Assembly (NCBI GenBank): GCA_028289505.1
Contig: JANQPK010000081.1
Coordinates: 1 to 12,224, forward strand
Source of the DNA: Cyclobacteriaceae bacterium
GTDB taxonomy: Bacteria; Bacteroidota; Bacteroidia; Cytophagales; Cyclobacteriaceae
Direction: 5' to 3'
DNA: 12,224 bases
The notes under the pieces were generated by a model. That model was not told the DNA's origin. It saw only the letters and a list, made by a program, of their open reading frames with translations, and searched no databases. Both the position numbers and the translations under genes were made by a program. Below, piece by piece: positions 1 to 7,958 of the stretch. Numbering within the stretch: position 1 is the stretch's first letter; the number at the start of each line of letters is the position of its first letter.

Positions 1-879
1 AAAGTGGCCTCTACCACATACTTCCGTACAGGCCAACTCATAATTGAAATCCGGGTTGCGGGTCTCTTGTCTCATTTCCTCGGTCGACTTGGTAGGTACA
101 AACCAGAATCTGGTTGGCATACCGGGCACAGCATCCATTTTTACTCTGAAATGTGGTAGAAATACGCTGTGCAGCACATCTCGAGCTCTAATCTTTAACA
201 ATACAGGTTTTCCTTTAGGAACATGTATTTCACGAGGTACAAAGTCATCAAAGCTGGCCTTGTCTGTGAAGTCAACCCCGAACTCGTTCACAGGGTCGAT
301 TAACCTGTAGTCATATCCTCCTAAAGAACCATCCTTACCCGGGTATCTTACCTTCCAGGCGAATTGGTATCCCATAATTTCAACCACCTCTGAATCTGCC
401 GGAGGTTCGTTAGTTATTTGGGTCCATACTTTTAGACCATATCCCACCAGTAAAGTCAAAACGATTGCAGGAATCACCGTCCAAGCAATCTCTAATTTGT
501 GATTGTCAGGATAAAATAAGGCTTTGTTAGAATCTTTATACTGATATCGAAAAGCGAAATAAAATAACGCCAGGTTAGCTAGGATAAACACAATACCAGT
601 TATGGCCGTGGTAATCCAGAACATTTTGTCCGTTAACACACCATGCTCGGAAGCAAGAGGTAAAGTATAATTATCAAATTCTGCAATACTGTACCAGAAA
701 AAAGCAACTATTCCTAAAATAATAAATAGCATGAATAATGCTCCGTTCACCTTGTTACTGGTCGACTCAATCTTTTTATCTGAGCCTCTAGCCACATTGA
801 GCAGGGATTGCACCCTGAACAACAAAAACATTATCACCAACACCAGGATTATTCCTAATCCAATTGCAACTTCAAACAT
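1..879 (-). CDS. coxB: Cytochrome c oxidase subunit II, 3' end missing
   Basis: Subunit II of a haem-copper cytochrome c oxidase; it accepts electrons at the binuclear CuA centre outside the membrane and passes them to subunit I. The frame is open from the ATG at 879 to base 1 (293 residues seen, C-terminus outside). The CuA ligands are visible: His237 in DVLHSVFLPH, then C284-x-E286-x-C288-x3-H292; the final Met ligand, expected four residues after H292, lies beyond the edge. Four hydrophobic segments precede the cupredoxin domain (about residues 2-25, 45-65, 85-108, 129-152), two more than the classical two-helix subunit II; as far as I recall this longer N-terminus is usual in Bacteroidota. 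The segment before the soluble domain (KLEIAWTVIPAIVL) is a subunit II hallmark. It starts 23 nt after actF, so it is probably cotranscribed with the act genes, whose complex is its electron donor. Confidence 0.95.
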   Translation of the reverse strand, partial: MFEVAIGLGIILVLVIMFLLFRVQSLLNVARGSDKKIESTSNKVNGALFMLFIILGIVAFFWYSIAEFDNYTLPLASEHGVLTDKMFWITTAITGIVFILANLALFYFAFRYQYKDSNKALFYPDNHKLEIAWTVIPAIVLTLLVGYGLKVWTQITNEPPADSEVVEIMGYQFAWKVRYPGKDGSLGGYDYRLIDPVNEFGVDFTDKASFDDFVPREIHVPKGKPVLLKIRARDVLHSVFLPHFRVKMDAVPGMPTRFWFVPTKSTEEMRQETRNPDFNYELACTEVCGRGHF

Positions 880-902
880 ATATTTAAAATTTTATCATTC
901 AA

Positions 903-2198
903 CTAAATATGATGATGCATACTCTCCTCCAGCATGGGATGATTTTTGGCTACTAAAGGCACTTTGGCCAGGTTGCTTAGCACCACGTATAAGAAAATTG
1001 ATGCAAATACCAGAGCCATGCCTATTTCCAAGAAACCAAATCCTCCTGCTTCTTTAACCGTACCAGGTGTAACCATCAAATAAAAGTCTAACCAATGGCC
1101 TACAATCACCACCGGGCAAACAATTTTGAGAAACATCACGTGCCTTTTAGCATCTCTGGTCATTAAAGAAAGAAAGGGGAAAAAGAAGTTCATAATCAGT
1201 ATCACATAGAACACAGGAGCATACTGAGAGCTGGTAAGTCTTTCCATAAAATACACCGACTCTTCTGGTATGTTAGCGTAGTAAATCAATAAGTACTGTG
1301 ACAACCAGATATATGTCCAAAATATGCTAAACGCAAAAACAAACTTTCCCAGATCATGTAGGTGATTGGAATTCACCATGCTCAAATACCCCGCTTCTTT
1401 AAGGTATACAATAATCAGGGTGATGGTTGCTAAGCCAGTCACAAACCAGCTAGCAAACACATACCAACCGATCATAGTACTGAACCAATGCGTGTCAATC
1501 GACAAAATCCAATCCCAAGCTGACATTGAAGAACTCACCGCAAAGAAAACGATAAAGCCCGCCGATATGCCTACCAACTTTTTCCAATGCTTGGTATTTC
1601 CATCAAGATCCTCTGCTAGCATCTCTTTTCTGATCCATCTGAAAAATAAGAACCACACAGCGAAATATATAACCATGCGAGCCAAGTAAAATGGCGTATT
1701 CAGATAAGCTTGCTTACCCGCGATTATTTCATCGTAGTGAGGACCTCCCTCAACGTACAAATCCTCATGCGTCCAGTGAAATAGATCGTGACTGGCCACC
1801 AACCAGATTACCAACATCAATATTCCAGCAATTGGGAGCCAGTTACCAAAGGCCAGAGGAATACGCTTTATAGGAGCAGACCAACCCGCCTGAGCTACAT
1901 ACTGTACTGCTACGAAGAACACACCAATAATGGCTATCCCTGTAAAATACACATTGTTAATCCAAAGATTTGCGTATACTCTAGTCATCCAACTTCCTCC
2001 TCCGTGATGATGATCTCCCCCATGACCTGCTTCGTCTGCAGCGTGTCCAACGGCCTCTACGCCGTGTGATGCCTCTTCATGACCACCACCCATCACCAAT
2101 GCTATCAAACCAATTACTAACAACACCACACCAACAATTCCGGTGATGGCTAATTTCTTCTTAATTGAAGCGGAAAAATGAAACTTTTCGTCTGTCAT
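903..2198 (-). CDS. actF: Alternative complex III membrane subunit ActF
   Basis: Membrane subunit of alternative complex III, related to ActC and the NrfD/PsrC family. It has 431 residues and about ten hydrophobic helices (roughly 16-37, 77-100, 117-135, 169-188, 208-228, 240-266, 284-307, 326-346, 352-375, 388-411), the number known for ActF. Polar motifs of the family are visible near the membrane faces: SHDLFHWTHEDLY (136-148) and AWDWILSIDTHWFST (227-241). The loop between helices 1 and 2 (38-69) is rich in Gly and His, with seven His between residues 40 and 65, and the protein ends in MHHHI. It starts 20 nt after actE and stops with TAG 23 nt before coxB. The family role is structural, possibly with a second quinone or proton path; whether it binds quinol here cannot be told from sequence. 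Confidence 0.95.
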   Translation of the reverse strand: MTDEKFHFSASIKKKLAITGIVGVVLLVIGLIALVMGGGHEEASHGVEAVGHAADEAGHGGDHHHGGGSWMTRVYANLWINNVYFTGIAIIGVFFVAVQYVAQAGWSAPIKRIPLAFGNWLPIAGILMLVIWLVASHDLFHWTHEDLYVEGGPHYDEIIAGKQAYLNTPFYLARMVIYFAVWFLFFRWIRKEMLAEDLDGNTKHWKKLVGISAGFIVFFAVSSSMSAWDWILSIDTHWFSTMIGWYVFASWFVTGLATITLIIVYLKEAGYLSMVNSNHLHDLGKFVFAFSIFWTYIWLSQYLLIYYANIPEESVYFMERLTSSQYAPVFYVILIMNFFFPFLSLMTRDAKRHVMFLKIVCPVVIVGHWLDFYLMVTPGTVKEAGGFGFLEIGMALVFASIFLYVVLSNLAKVPLVAKNHPMLEESMHHHI

Positions 2199-2218
2199 TT
2201 TAAAACTCTTTTTACCCC

Positions 2219-2839
2219 TTATTGTTTCTGCAAGGTTTGAACATATCTTACAATTTTCCAGCGCTCCATGGGATCCTCCTGTGAAGCGTGGGATAGCATT
2301 CGACCTTTACCGTGGGTGATCACGTGATAAATGTGTCCTTCGCCTTTATCTTTGACGGTTGACGAATTGTAAGGAGTAACTCCCAAATATACCTGACCCA
2401 CTAGTCCATCACCTCCTCCTCCAGAACCGTGGCAGTGCTCACAAAAACGGTCATAAAGTTCTTTGCCCTCCGCCAATACCTCCTCACTTTCAGGAAGCGG
2501 ACTTTTCAATACTCTTTCTGCTAACGCGAAACTGTCTTTGTGAATTTGAATAGGAAGCATTCCATACCGGTTCCTGCTTACGGTATTTTCAGGGGGATGC
2601 CGCATATTCATTTTGTTGGGATTGTTCGGATTGCTGTTGTAGAATTCACCTTTACCATCCTCACGATTACTGATTAACTGCCCTGCTCCCTCATCCGTAA
2701 TCTGCGTTAAACCTTCATAGGGTACAGAATGGTACATCTGAGGAGAATACTCATAACCAGGTTTGTCCCCTTTGGCGCCACAAGCTGCCAGGAAAATACA
2801 GTATGTTATGACTAAAGCGATATTTAATTTTTGCTGCAT
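2219..2839 (-). CDS. actE: Alternative complex III mono-haem cytochrome c ActE (lipoprotein)
   Basis: Mono-haem c-type cytochrome of alternative complex III, 206 residues. The N-terminus is a lipoprotein signal: a short basic start, a hydrophobic stretch and the lipobox LAAC with Cys20, so the mature protein should be lipid-anchored on the outer face of the cytoplasmic membrane. The haem site is C133-E-H-C136-H137, followed by a Gly-rich turn; Met181 in GKGRMLSHA is the likely sixth ligand. About 110 residues lie between the anchor and the haem domain, including the RYGMLPIQIHKDSFALAERV stretch typical of ActE. In the known complex this subunit sits beside the multihaem ActA and may help deliver electrons toward the oxidase. 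The gene starts 8 nt after actD and ends 20 nt before actF. Confidence 0.95.
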   Translation of the reverse strand: MQQKLNIALVITYCIFLAACGAKGDKPGYEYSPQMYHSVPYEGLTQITDEGAGQLISNREDGKGEFYNSNPNNPNKMNMRHPPENTVSRNRYGMLPIQIHKDSFALAERVLKSPLPESEEVLAEGKELYDRFCEHCHGSGGGGDGLVGQVYLGVTPYNSSTVKDKGEGHIYHVITHGKGRMLSHASQEDPMERWKIVRYVQTLQKQ

Positions 2840-2847
2840 GCTTTCAA

Positions 2848-3375
2848 TTAATGGTCAAATTGCTTTGGGTTCACTTCAGATGCTCCACTCTCATTTAAAA
2901 TCTTACTGATTTCCTCACTGGATATTTTGTTGAGATCCAAATCGACTGCCATCACATGTTTGTCATCCGTACTTCTCAGATCAAATATTCTGGGTTTTGC
3001 CCAAGGTCTCATGTTACTCACAATTAGAAAGGTTCCAACCATGCCTAAGGCAGCCAGCAGCACAGTGAGTTCAAAAGTAACCGGAACAAAAGTCACTGAG
3101 GCATAATTCTTCCCGCCGATTATCATTGGCCAGTCAATGGCCAACATATATCCCTGCATGGTCAAAGCCAATGTAGTGCCCAAAAAACCAAACATAAATG
3201 CTGCGATCGGAAGTCGCGTTCTTTTGTATCCCAGAGCTTCGTCCAAACCATGGACCGGATACGGTGAGAAAACCTCATGGATCTTCACTCCAGCTGCACG
3301 TACTTTTTTCACAGCGGAGAGCAAGACGTCCTCATCCTCATATATACCCAGTAGAAAGTTATTTCCGCCTTCCAT
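2848..3375 (-). CDS. actD: Alternative complex III subunit ActD (DUF3341 family)
   Basis: Small membrane subunit of alternative complex III, 175 residues, matching the DUF3341 family in length and layout. An N-terminal soluble part (about 1-53) has a ferredoxin-like look (LLGIYEDEDVLLSAVKKVRA) and the family hallmark SPYPVHGLDEALG at 37-49. Two transmembrane helices follow (about 54-76 and 96-120), then a soluble C-terminal tail. There are no cysteines or haem motifs, so it carries no redox centre; a structural role is known for the family. Only 3 nt separate its start from the actC stop and 8 nt separate its stop from actE, which suggests coupled translation. Confidence 0.93.
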   Translation of the reverse strand: MEGGNNFLLGIYEDEDVLLSAVKKVRAAGVKIHEVFSPYPVHGLDEALGYKRTRLPIAAFMFGFLGTTLALTMQGYMLAIDWPMIIGGKNYASVTFVPVTFELTVLLAALGMVGTFLIVSNMRPWAKPRIFDLRSTDDKHVMAVDLDLNKISSEEISKILNESGASEVNPKQFDH

Positions 3376-3378
3376 ATT

Positions 3379-4773
3379 TTATTGATTTGCGTTTTCTATA
3401 ACAGCTTCTGCCGTTGTACTTTTCTCGGAATCCGACTTCAAGATGCTTTTAATTTCAGCGATATTAATCACCGGGAAAAACTTGGCGAACATAAAGAAGG
3501 CGGTGAAGAAAAAACCAAAAGTGAAGAGGTAAACCCCCATATCGTATAAAGTGGGATGGAACATCGCCCAACTTGAAGGCAGGTAATCCCGATGCAGGGA
3601 GGTTACAATAATTACAAATCGTTCAAACCACATACCGATATTTACCACGATGGATAGTATAAAGGAGGCAGCAATGCTGGTCCTGATCTTTTTAAACCAA
3701 AATAGCTGTGGTGAGATCACATTACAGGTCATCATAGTGGCATATGCCCACCAGTAGGGACCAGATGTTCTATTTAAGAAGGCATATTGCTCATATTCCA
3801 CTCCTGAATACCAGGCCATAAATAACTCGGTGATGTATGCAACTCCCACAATAGACCCAGTCACCATCACGATGATATTCATCAGCTCAATGTGTTTGAT
3901 GGTGATATAATCTTCCAGCTTATATACTTTTCTGGTGATCAACATTAAGGTCATCACCATGGCAAATCCTGAAAATATCGCCCCAGCCACAAAATATGGA
4001 GGGAAAATGGTGGTATGCCATCCGGGTATTACCGAGGTGGCAAAGTCGAATGATACAATGGTATGCACCGAAAGTACCAGTGGAGTCGCCAGACCTGCCA
4101 GAATCAAGGCCACCGACTCATATCTTGACCAGGTCTTGGCAGCGCCATCCCATCCAAAGCTTAAAGCGCCGTAAATAATCTTTGAAACCCCTTTTGCCCT
4201 GTCGCGTATGGTAGCAAAATCTGGGATTAAACCTATATACCAGAACACCAGTGATACAGTGAAATAAGTACTGATGGCAAATACATCCCAAAGTAAAGGG
4301 GAGTTAAAGTTTACCCATAAAGAGCCAAAGGTGTTGGGAAGTGGCAATGCCCAGTAGAATCCCAACCATGGCCTTCCCATGTGAACCACCGGGAATAGTG
4401 CCGCACAAATAACTGCGAATATGGTCATGGCTTCAGCAGCCCGGTTAATGGACATGCGCCATTTTTGACGGAACAGCAACAGGATGGCGGAAATCAAGGT
4501 ACCCGCGTGTCCAATACCCACCCACCAGACAAAGTTTGTAATATCCCAAGCCCAACCTACCGTACGATTTAAGCCCCACATACCTATACCATCCCATAAA
4601 GTTATGATCAAGGCATAACTTCCTACCAGTAGTGCTCCTAGACTTACTGCCATCGCCATCAACCAGGACTTGGTGGGTTTCTGTTCTACCCTAACACATA
4701 TATCATGGGTAACGTCATGATAGGTCTTCTTACCGGTTATTAATGGTTCTCTAACGGATGAAACTACCTGCAT
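3379..4773 (-). CDS. actC: Alternative complex III quinol-side membrane subunit ActC (NrfD/PsrC family)
   Basis: NrfD/PsrC-type integral membrane subunit of alternative complex III, 464 residues, with about ten hydrophobic helices. In this family it faces the iron-sulfur subunit ActB and forms the quinol-oxidation site near the periplasmic side. Conserved polar residues inside or near helices are visible: His89 in GIGHAGT, His131 in VHMGRPW, Asp163, His237 and Asp243 in LSVHTIVSFDFA, Glu316 in ITELFMAWY and Glu384-Arg385 in MWFERFV. Which of these bind quinol or carry protons is inferred from family membership only. A polar N-terminal tail (1-35) and an acidic, Ser/Thr-rich C-terminal tail (about 440-464) should be cytoplasmic. 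Alone the protein could be read as polysulfide reductase PsrC, but its position between actB and actD settles the assignment. It starts 11 nt after actB. Confidence 0.95.
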   Translation of the reverse strand: MQVVSSVREPLITGKKTYHDVTHDICVRVEQKPTKSWLMAMAVSLGALLVGSYALIITLWDGIGMWGLNRTVGWAWDITNFVWWVGIGHAGTLISAILLLFRQKWRMSINRAAEAMTIFAVICAALFPVVHMGRPWLGFYWALPLPNTFGSLWVNFNSPLLWDVFAISTYFTVSLVFWYIGLIPDFATIRDRAKGVSKIIYGALSFGWDGAAKTWSRYESVALILAGLATPLVLSVHTIVSFDFATSVIPGWHTTIFPPYFVAGAIFSGFAMVMTLMLITRKVYKLEDYITIKHIELMNIIVMVTGSIVGVAYITELFMAWYSGVEYEQYAFLNRTSGPYWWAYATMMTCNVISPQLFWFKKIRTSIAASFILSIVVNIGMWFERFVIIVTSLHRDYLPSSWAMFHPTLYDMGVYLFTFGFFFTAFFMFAKFFPVINIAEIKSILKSDSEKSTTAEAVIENANQ

Positions 4774-4784
4774 GCTGTATTCTT

Positions 4785-7700
4785 TTAAGCGTTTTCTTGG
4801 TCTTTATTCCTGATCTTCCTGAGATAGAAGACGTTAGGGTCAACATTTAATTCTTGCAAAACCGTGTAAGCCCTGGGCTCTTCTACAGTTTTATGCTTGT
4901 CATGGTATTCGATTTTCAGCAGTTTAGACAATTTGCTGTCAGGGTTATTCATATCCCCGAATACGATGGCCTCTGCCGGACAAGCTTGTGCACAGGCCAC
5001 ATTAACATCTTCATCTGACGGTCGGCGACCTTCTCTTTTGGCTAAAAGCTTACCTGCCTGGATACGCTGCACACACATAGTACATTTCTCCATTACGCCT
5101 CGAGCTCTAACCGTAACATCCGGGTTAAGCACCATGCGTCCTAGGCTGTTACTCATAGAAGTATTCTCCGCAAACTGATCGTTGTCATGGTACTTAAACC
5201 AATTGAATCTTCTAACCTTGTAAGGGCAGTTATTGGCACAATAACGTGTTCCTATACATCTATTGTAAGCCATTTGGTTTAGACCCTCTGTGCTGTGTAC
5301 TGTAGCCGCAACTGGACACACCGTTTCACATGGTGCATTGTTACAGTGCTGACACATCATGGGTTGGAAAGTAACCTCAGGATTTTCTGCAGCCTGCTCC
5401 AGAGAGTCGTAATCCTCAACCCCTGTACTGGAATAGTAGCGATCTATTCGGATCCAGTGCATCTCTCGTCGAGTCAGCACCTCATCTCTTCCAACCACTG
5501 GTACATTGTTTTCTGCCTGGCATGCAATGGTACAGGTTCCACAACCAATACACGAGTTCAGATCAATGGACATTCCCCAGTGATGATTGACATACTTTTC
5601 CTGATGGTGTTTCCACAATGTAACTTTATGGGGAGCTACCTTCTCCTCATCCCCTTTCCAGGTGGCGATTTTTGGAGCGAACTGGCCTGCATACTCATCC
5701 TTTTGGTATTCAGATAGTAAGGCCTCCTGGATAACGGTCTCTCGACCCATGTAGGTTTCATGAGTCTGTGTCTGTCCGATTCGATGAGTCTCACTGGTAA
5801 TCTCTAAAGCGACATCACCAGCGGCATAGTATGACAGTGATCCGTTGGAGGAATTGATCAGCGTAAAAGCGTTGGCGCCAAGTCCGTTAGCGACCTTTCC
5901 AGCACTTTTACGTCCATATCCCAACGCCAACCCAAAAGTACCGTTGGCTTGACCTGGTTGAATGAGAATAGGTGCTGAAACGGTTACGCCATTGGCCGTC
6001 AAATTGGCAATCTTAGTTTTGCCTTCTACCATTGAAAGACCATTGTCCCTGGCAAATTTTTGGGATACCGTAATGTAATTGTCCCAAACCGCTTTGGTTA
6101 TTGGATCAGGTAGTTCCTGTAACCATGGGTTATTAGCTTGGCCTCCAGTGCCTAATCCTACCTTTTGGTAAAGCACCAACTCCATACCAGAGTTATCGGT
6201 CTGGTATGTTGATTGTAGTGCACCAGATATTGCTGCTGCGTCGAATGCGAATTCTTGATTGTCACTTTCATCCTCCACCTGGGTAGACTCACCGGAGGTG
6301 TCCATCGCGGATGATAGGTCGATATCAATAATGCCATTATATAGGCACTGGTTCCAAAAGGTGTCAAAATCACTTTGACCAGAGCTAGGGAAATATGTTG
6401 ATTTCCAATTTTGCGTTAAATACTGGTAATAATCGGTGGTCTCTGCATCCATCCAGGTCAAGAAACTGCTTTGGGCTTGTCGAGTGTTGAATAAGGGGGT
6501 AATTCCCGGTTGACATAAACTTAGATGGCCAGCTATGGGTTCAGCATCGTTCCACGACTCCAGGTAATGGTGATCCGGAGTGGTGTAGTCACAAACCGAT
6601 GCGGTCTCATCCATGCGACCAGCAGTACTGATCTTTAACGCCACTTTCCCCAATTCTGACTCTAGTAAACCTCCTTGAGGATGGTCATAAACTGGATTGG
6701 AATTAAAGAATATTACCGCATCAACGCTTCCAGCAGCCACATCAGCGATAAAATCGCTCATGTCCTGGTCATTCCCTTGTCGATAATAGGCGGCCTTTTC
6801 CAAGTCAATGGTGCTTCCGTAGTTGCCTAGAATTTGGTTGATAGCATTTATCACCATTTGGAGTTCAGGATCATTAGATCCTGATACCACCAGGCTTTTT
6901 CCTTTTGCATTCCAAAGGGCATCTGCTGCTTTATCCAGAAAAGGTACCTCAATTTGAATACCACTAATGGTTGGTGCTCCTGACTTAGCAGCCAGACTAT
7001 TGTATATCGCCGCCGCAATCAACCCTTGTTGAGAAGCTTTGACCGGTATTCTGTAGTCAGCATTTGATCCGGTCAGGGTCATATTGCTTTCAAATTGGTA
7101 GTGGCGGGACATACCTTTTTGACTGCTGCTTAATTTTCTTCTTTTAGTATATTGATTGATGTAGGTCACTGGTGCAATCCAGGTACCCAGGAAATCAGCA
7201 TCAAGACTGACAATAACATCAGCTTTACTAAAGTTGTAAACCGGCAAGTGGGCTTTGCCGAAGCTCTGTTGATTAGCCTGTATTAACCCATGTGCTGATT
7301 GTGGGTCGTAGGTTATATGCTTGGCACCTGGATACTTGGCAATGAAATCTTCCACTGCCTTACGGGTAGTTGGGCTCAACACAGTATTACTAATGATGCG
7401 TATGTTTCTACTGGAGGCCAGTGCTGATTTAATTTCTTTATCAACAGTCTCCCAATCGGATTTTTTTCCAGCCGCCATAGGAGCTGTCAAACGCTCCTGA
7501 TCATACAAAGAAAGTACCGAGGCTTCCACTTGCGCGGTTGACCCTCCACCTGACAGCATACATTGTTTATTCCCCTCCACCTTGATAGGACGCCCTTCTC
7601 GGGTTTTAATCACAATGCTGCAGTAATCACCACCTTCGGCATAAGTGGAAGCATAATAATTAGGGATTCCTGGATCGATCTCTACCGGTTTGTTTAAATA

Positions 7701-7931
7701 AGGTATGGCCTTTCTTACCGGAGCTTCACAAGCGGCTAATGAAGCGGCGGCTACGCTAAAACCCATCATCTTAAGGAAATCTCGTCTGGATGATCCGTCA
7801 TCGGGTGTATCTGCAGATTGCTTCTTTTGGTTTATCGGCAGATATTCCGGGAATTCCTTATCGGCGTATTTTACAAATTCAGGATCGTTGCTTAATTGTT
7901 CTAATCCTTTCCAGTATATTTTATTACTCAT
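4785..7931 (-). CDS. actB: Alternative complex III iron-sulfur subunit ActB (molybdopterin oxidoreductase-like fusion)
   Basis: Large electron-transfer subunit of alternative complex III, 1048 residues; it takes electrons from the quinol site in ActC toward the haems. The N-terminus has the long pre-Tat extension typical of these proteins (about 48 residues), then SSRRDFLKMMGF with the twin arginines at 49-50, a hydrophobic stretch and a lipobox ending at Cys68, so export is by Tat and the mature protein is probably a periplasmic-face lipoprotein. Residues about 70-780 resemble molybdopterin oxidoreductases, but the domain in known complexes holds no molybdenum cofactor. Residues about 785-1000 are the ferredoxin-like part. 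Its cysteines are C794, 797, 800, 804; C860, 863, 868, 872; C892, 898, 902; and C950, 953, 980, 984. In the third group Thr895 stands where a fourth ligand would be (CIGTRYC), so 15 ligands fit three [4Fe-4S] and one [3Fe-4S] cluster. It starts 27 nt after actA. Confidence 0.96.
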   Translation of the reverse strand: MSNKIYWKGLEQLSNDPEFVKYADKEFPEYLPINQKKQSADTPDDGSSRRDFLKMMGFSVAAASLAACEAPVRKAIPYLNKPVEIDPGIPNYYASTYAEGGDYCSIVIKTREGRPIKVEGNKQCMLSGGGSTAQVEASVLSLYDQERLTAPMAAGKKSDWETVDKEIKSALASSRNIRIISNTVLSPTTRKAVEDFIAKYPGAKHITYDPQSAHGLIQANQQSFGKAHLPVYNFSKADVIVSLDADFLGTWIAPVTYINQYTKRRKLSSSQKGMSRHYQFESNMTLTGSNADYRIPVKASQQGLIAAAIYNSLAAKSGAPTISGIQIEVPFLDKAADALWNAKGKSLVVSGSNDPELQMVINAINQILGNYGSTIDLEKAAYYRQGNDQDMSDFIADVAAGSVDAVIFFNSNPVYDHPQGGLLESELGKVALKISTAGRMDETASVCDYTTPDHHYLESWNDAEPIAGHLSLCQPGITPLFNTRQAQSSFLTWMDAETTDYYQYLTQNWKSTYFPSSGQSDFDTFWNQCLYNGIIDIDLSSAMDTSGESTQVEDESDNQEFAFDAAAISGALQSTYQTDNSGMELVLYQKVGLGTGGQANNPWLQELPDPITKAVWDNYITVSQKFARDNGLSMVEGKTKIANLTANGVTVSAPILIQPGQANGTFGLALGYGRKSAGKVANGLGANAFTLINSSNGSLSYYAAGDVALEITSETHRIGQTQTHETYMGRETVIQEALLSEYQKDEYAGQFAPKIATWKGDEEKVAPHKVTLWKHHQEKYVNHHWGMSIDLNSCIGCGTCTIACQAENNVPVVGRDEVLTRREMHWIRIDRYYSSTGVEDYDSLEQAAENPEVTFQPMMCQHCNNAPCETVCPVAATVHSTEGLNQMAYNRCIGTRYCANNCPYKVRRFNWFKYHDNDQFAENTSMSNSLGRMVLNPDVTVRARGVMEKCTMCVQRIQAGKLLAKREGRRPSDEDVNVACAQACPAEAIVFGDMNNPDSKLSKLLKIEYHDKHKTVEEPRAYTVLQELNVDPNVFYLRKIRNKDQENA

Positions 7932-7958
7932 ACATCTGAATTTCGGCCCTAACTACAC

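Noticed and set aside
5295..5717. A 140-codon plus-strand open frame inside actB
   Set aside because: It lies antisense to the conserved cysteine-rich part of ActB, has no recognisable domain and an unnatural composition; it is a shadow of the real gene.
4785..7931. ActB read as an active molybdenum oxidoreductase, and with ActC as a polysulfide reductase (PsrBC) system
   Set aside because: The full actABCDEF order with multihaem ActA and ActE, the DUF3341 subunit and the fused ferredoxin domain identify alternative complex III, in which the molybdopterin-like domain carries no cofactor.
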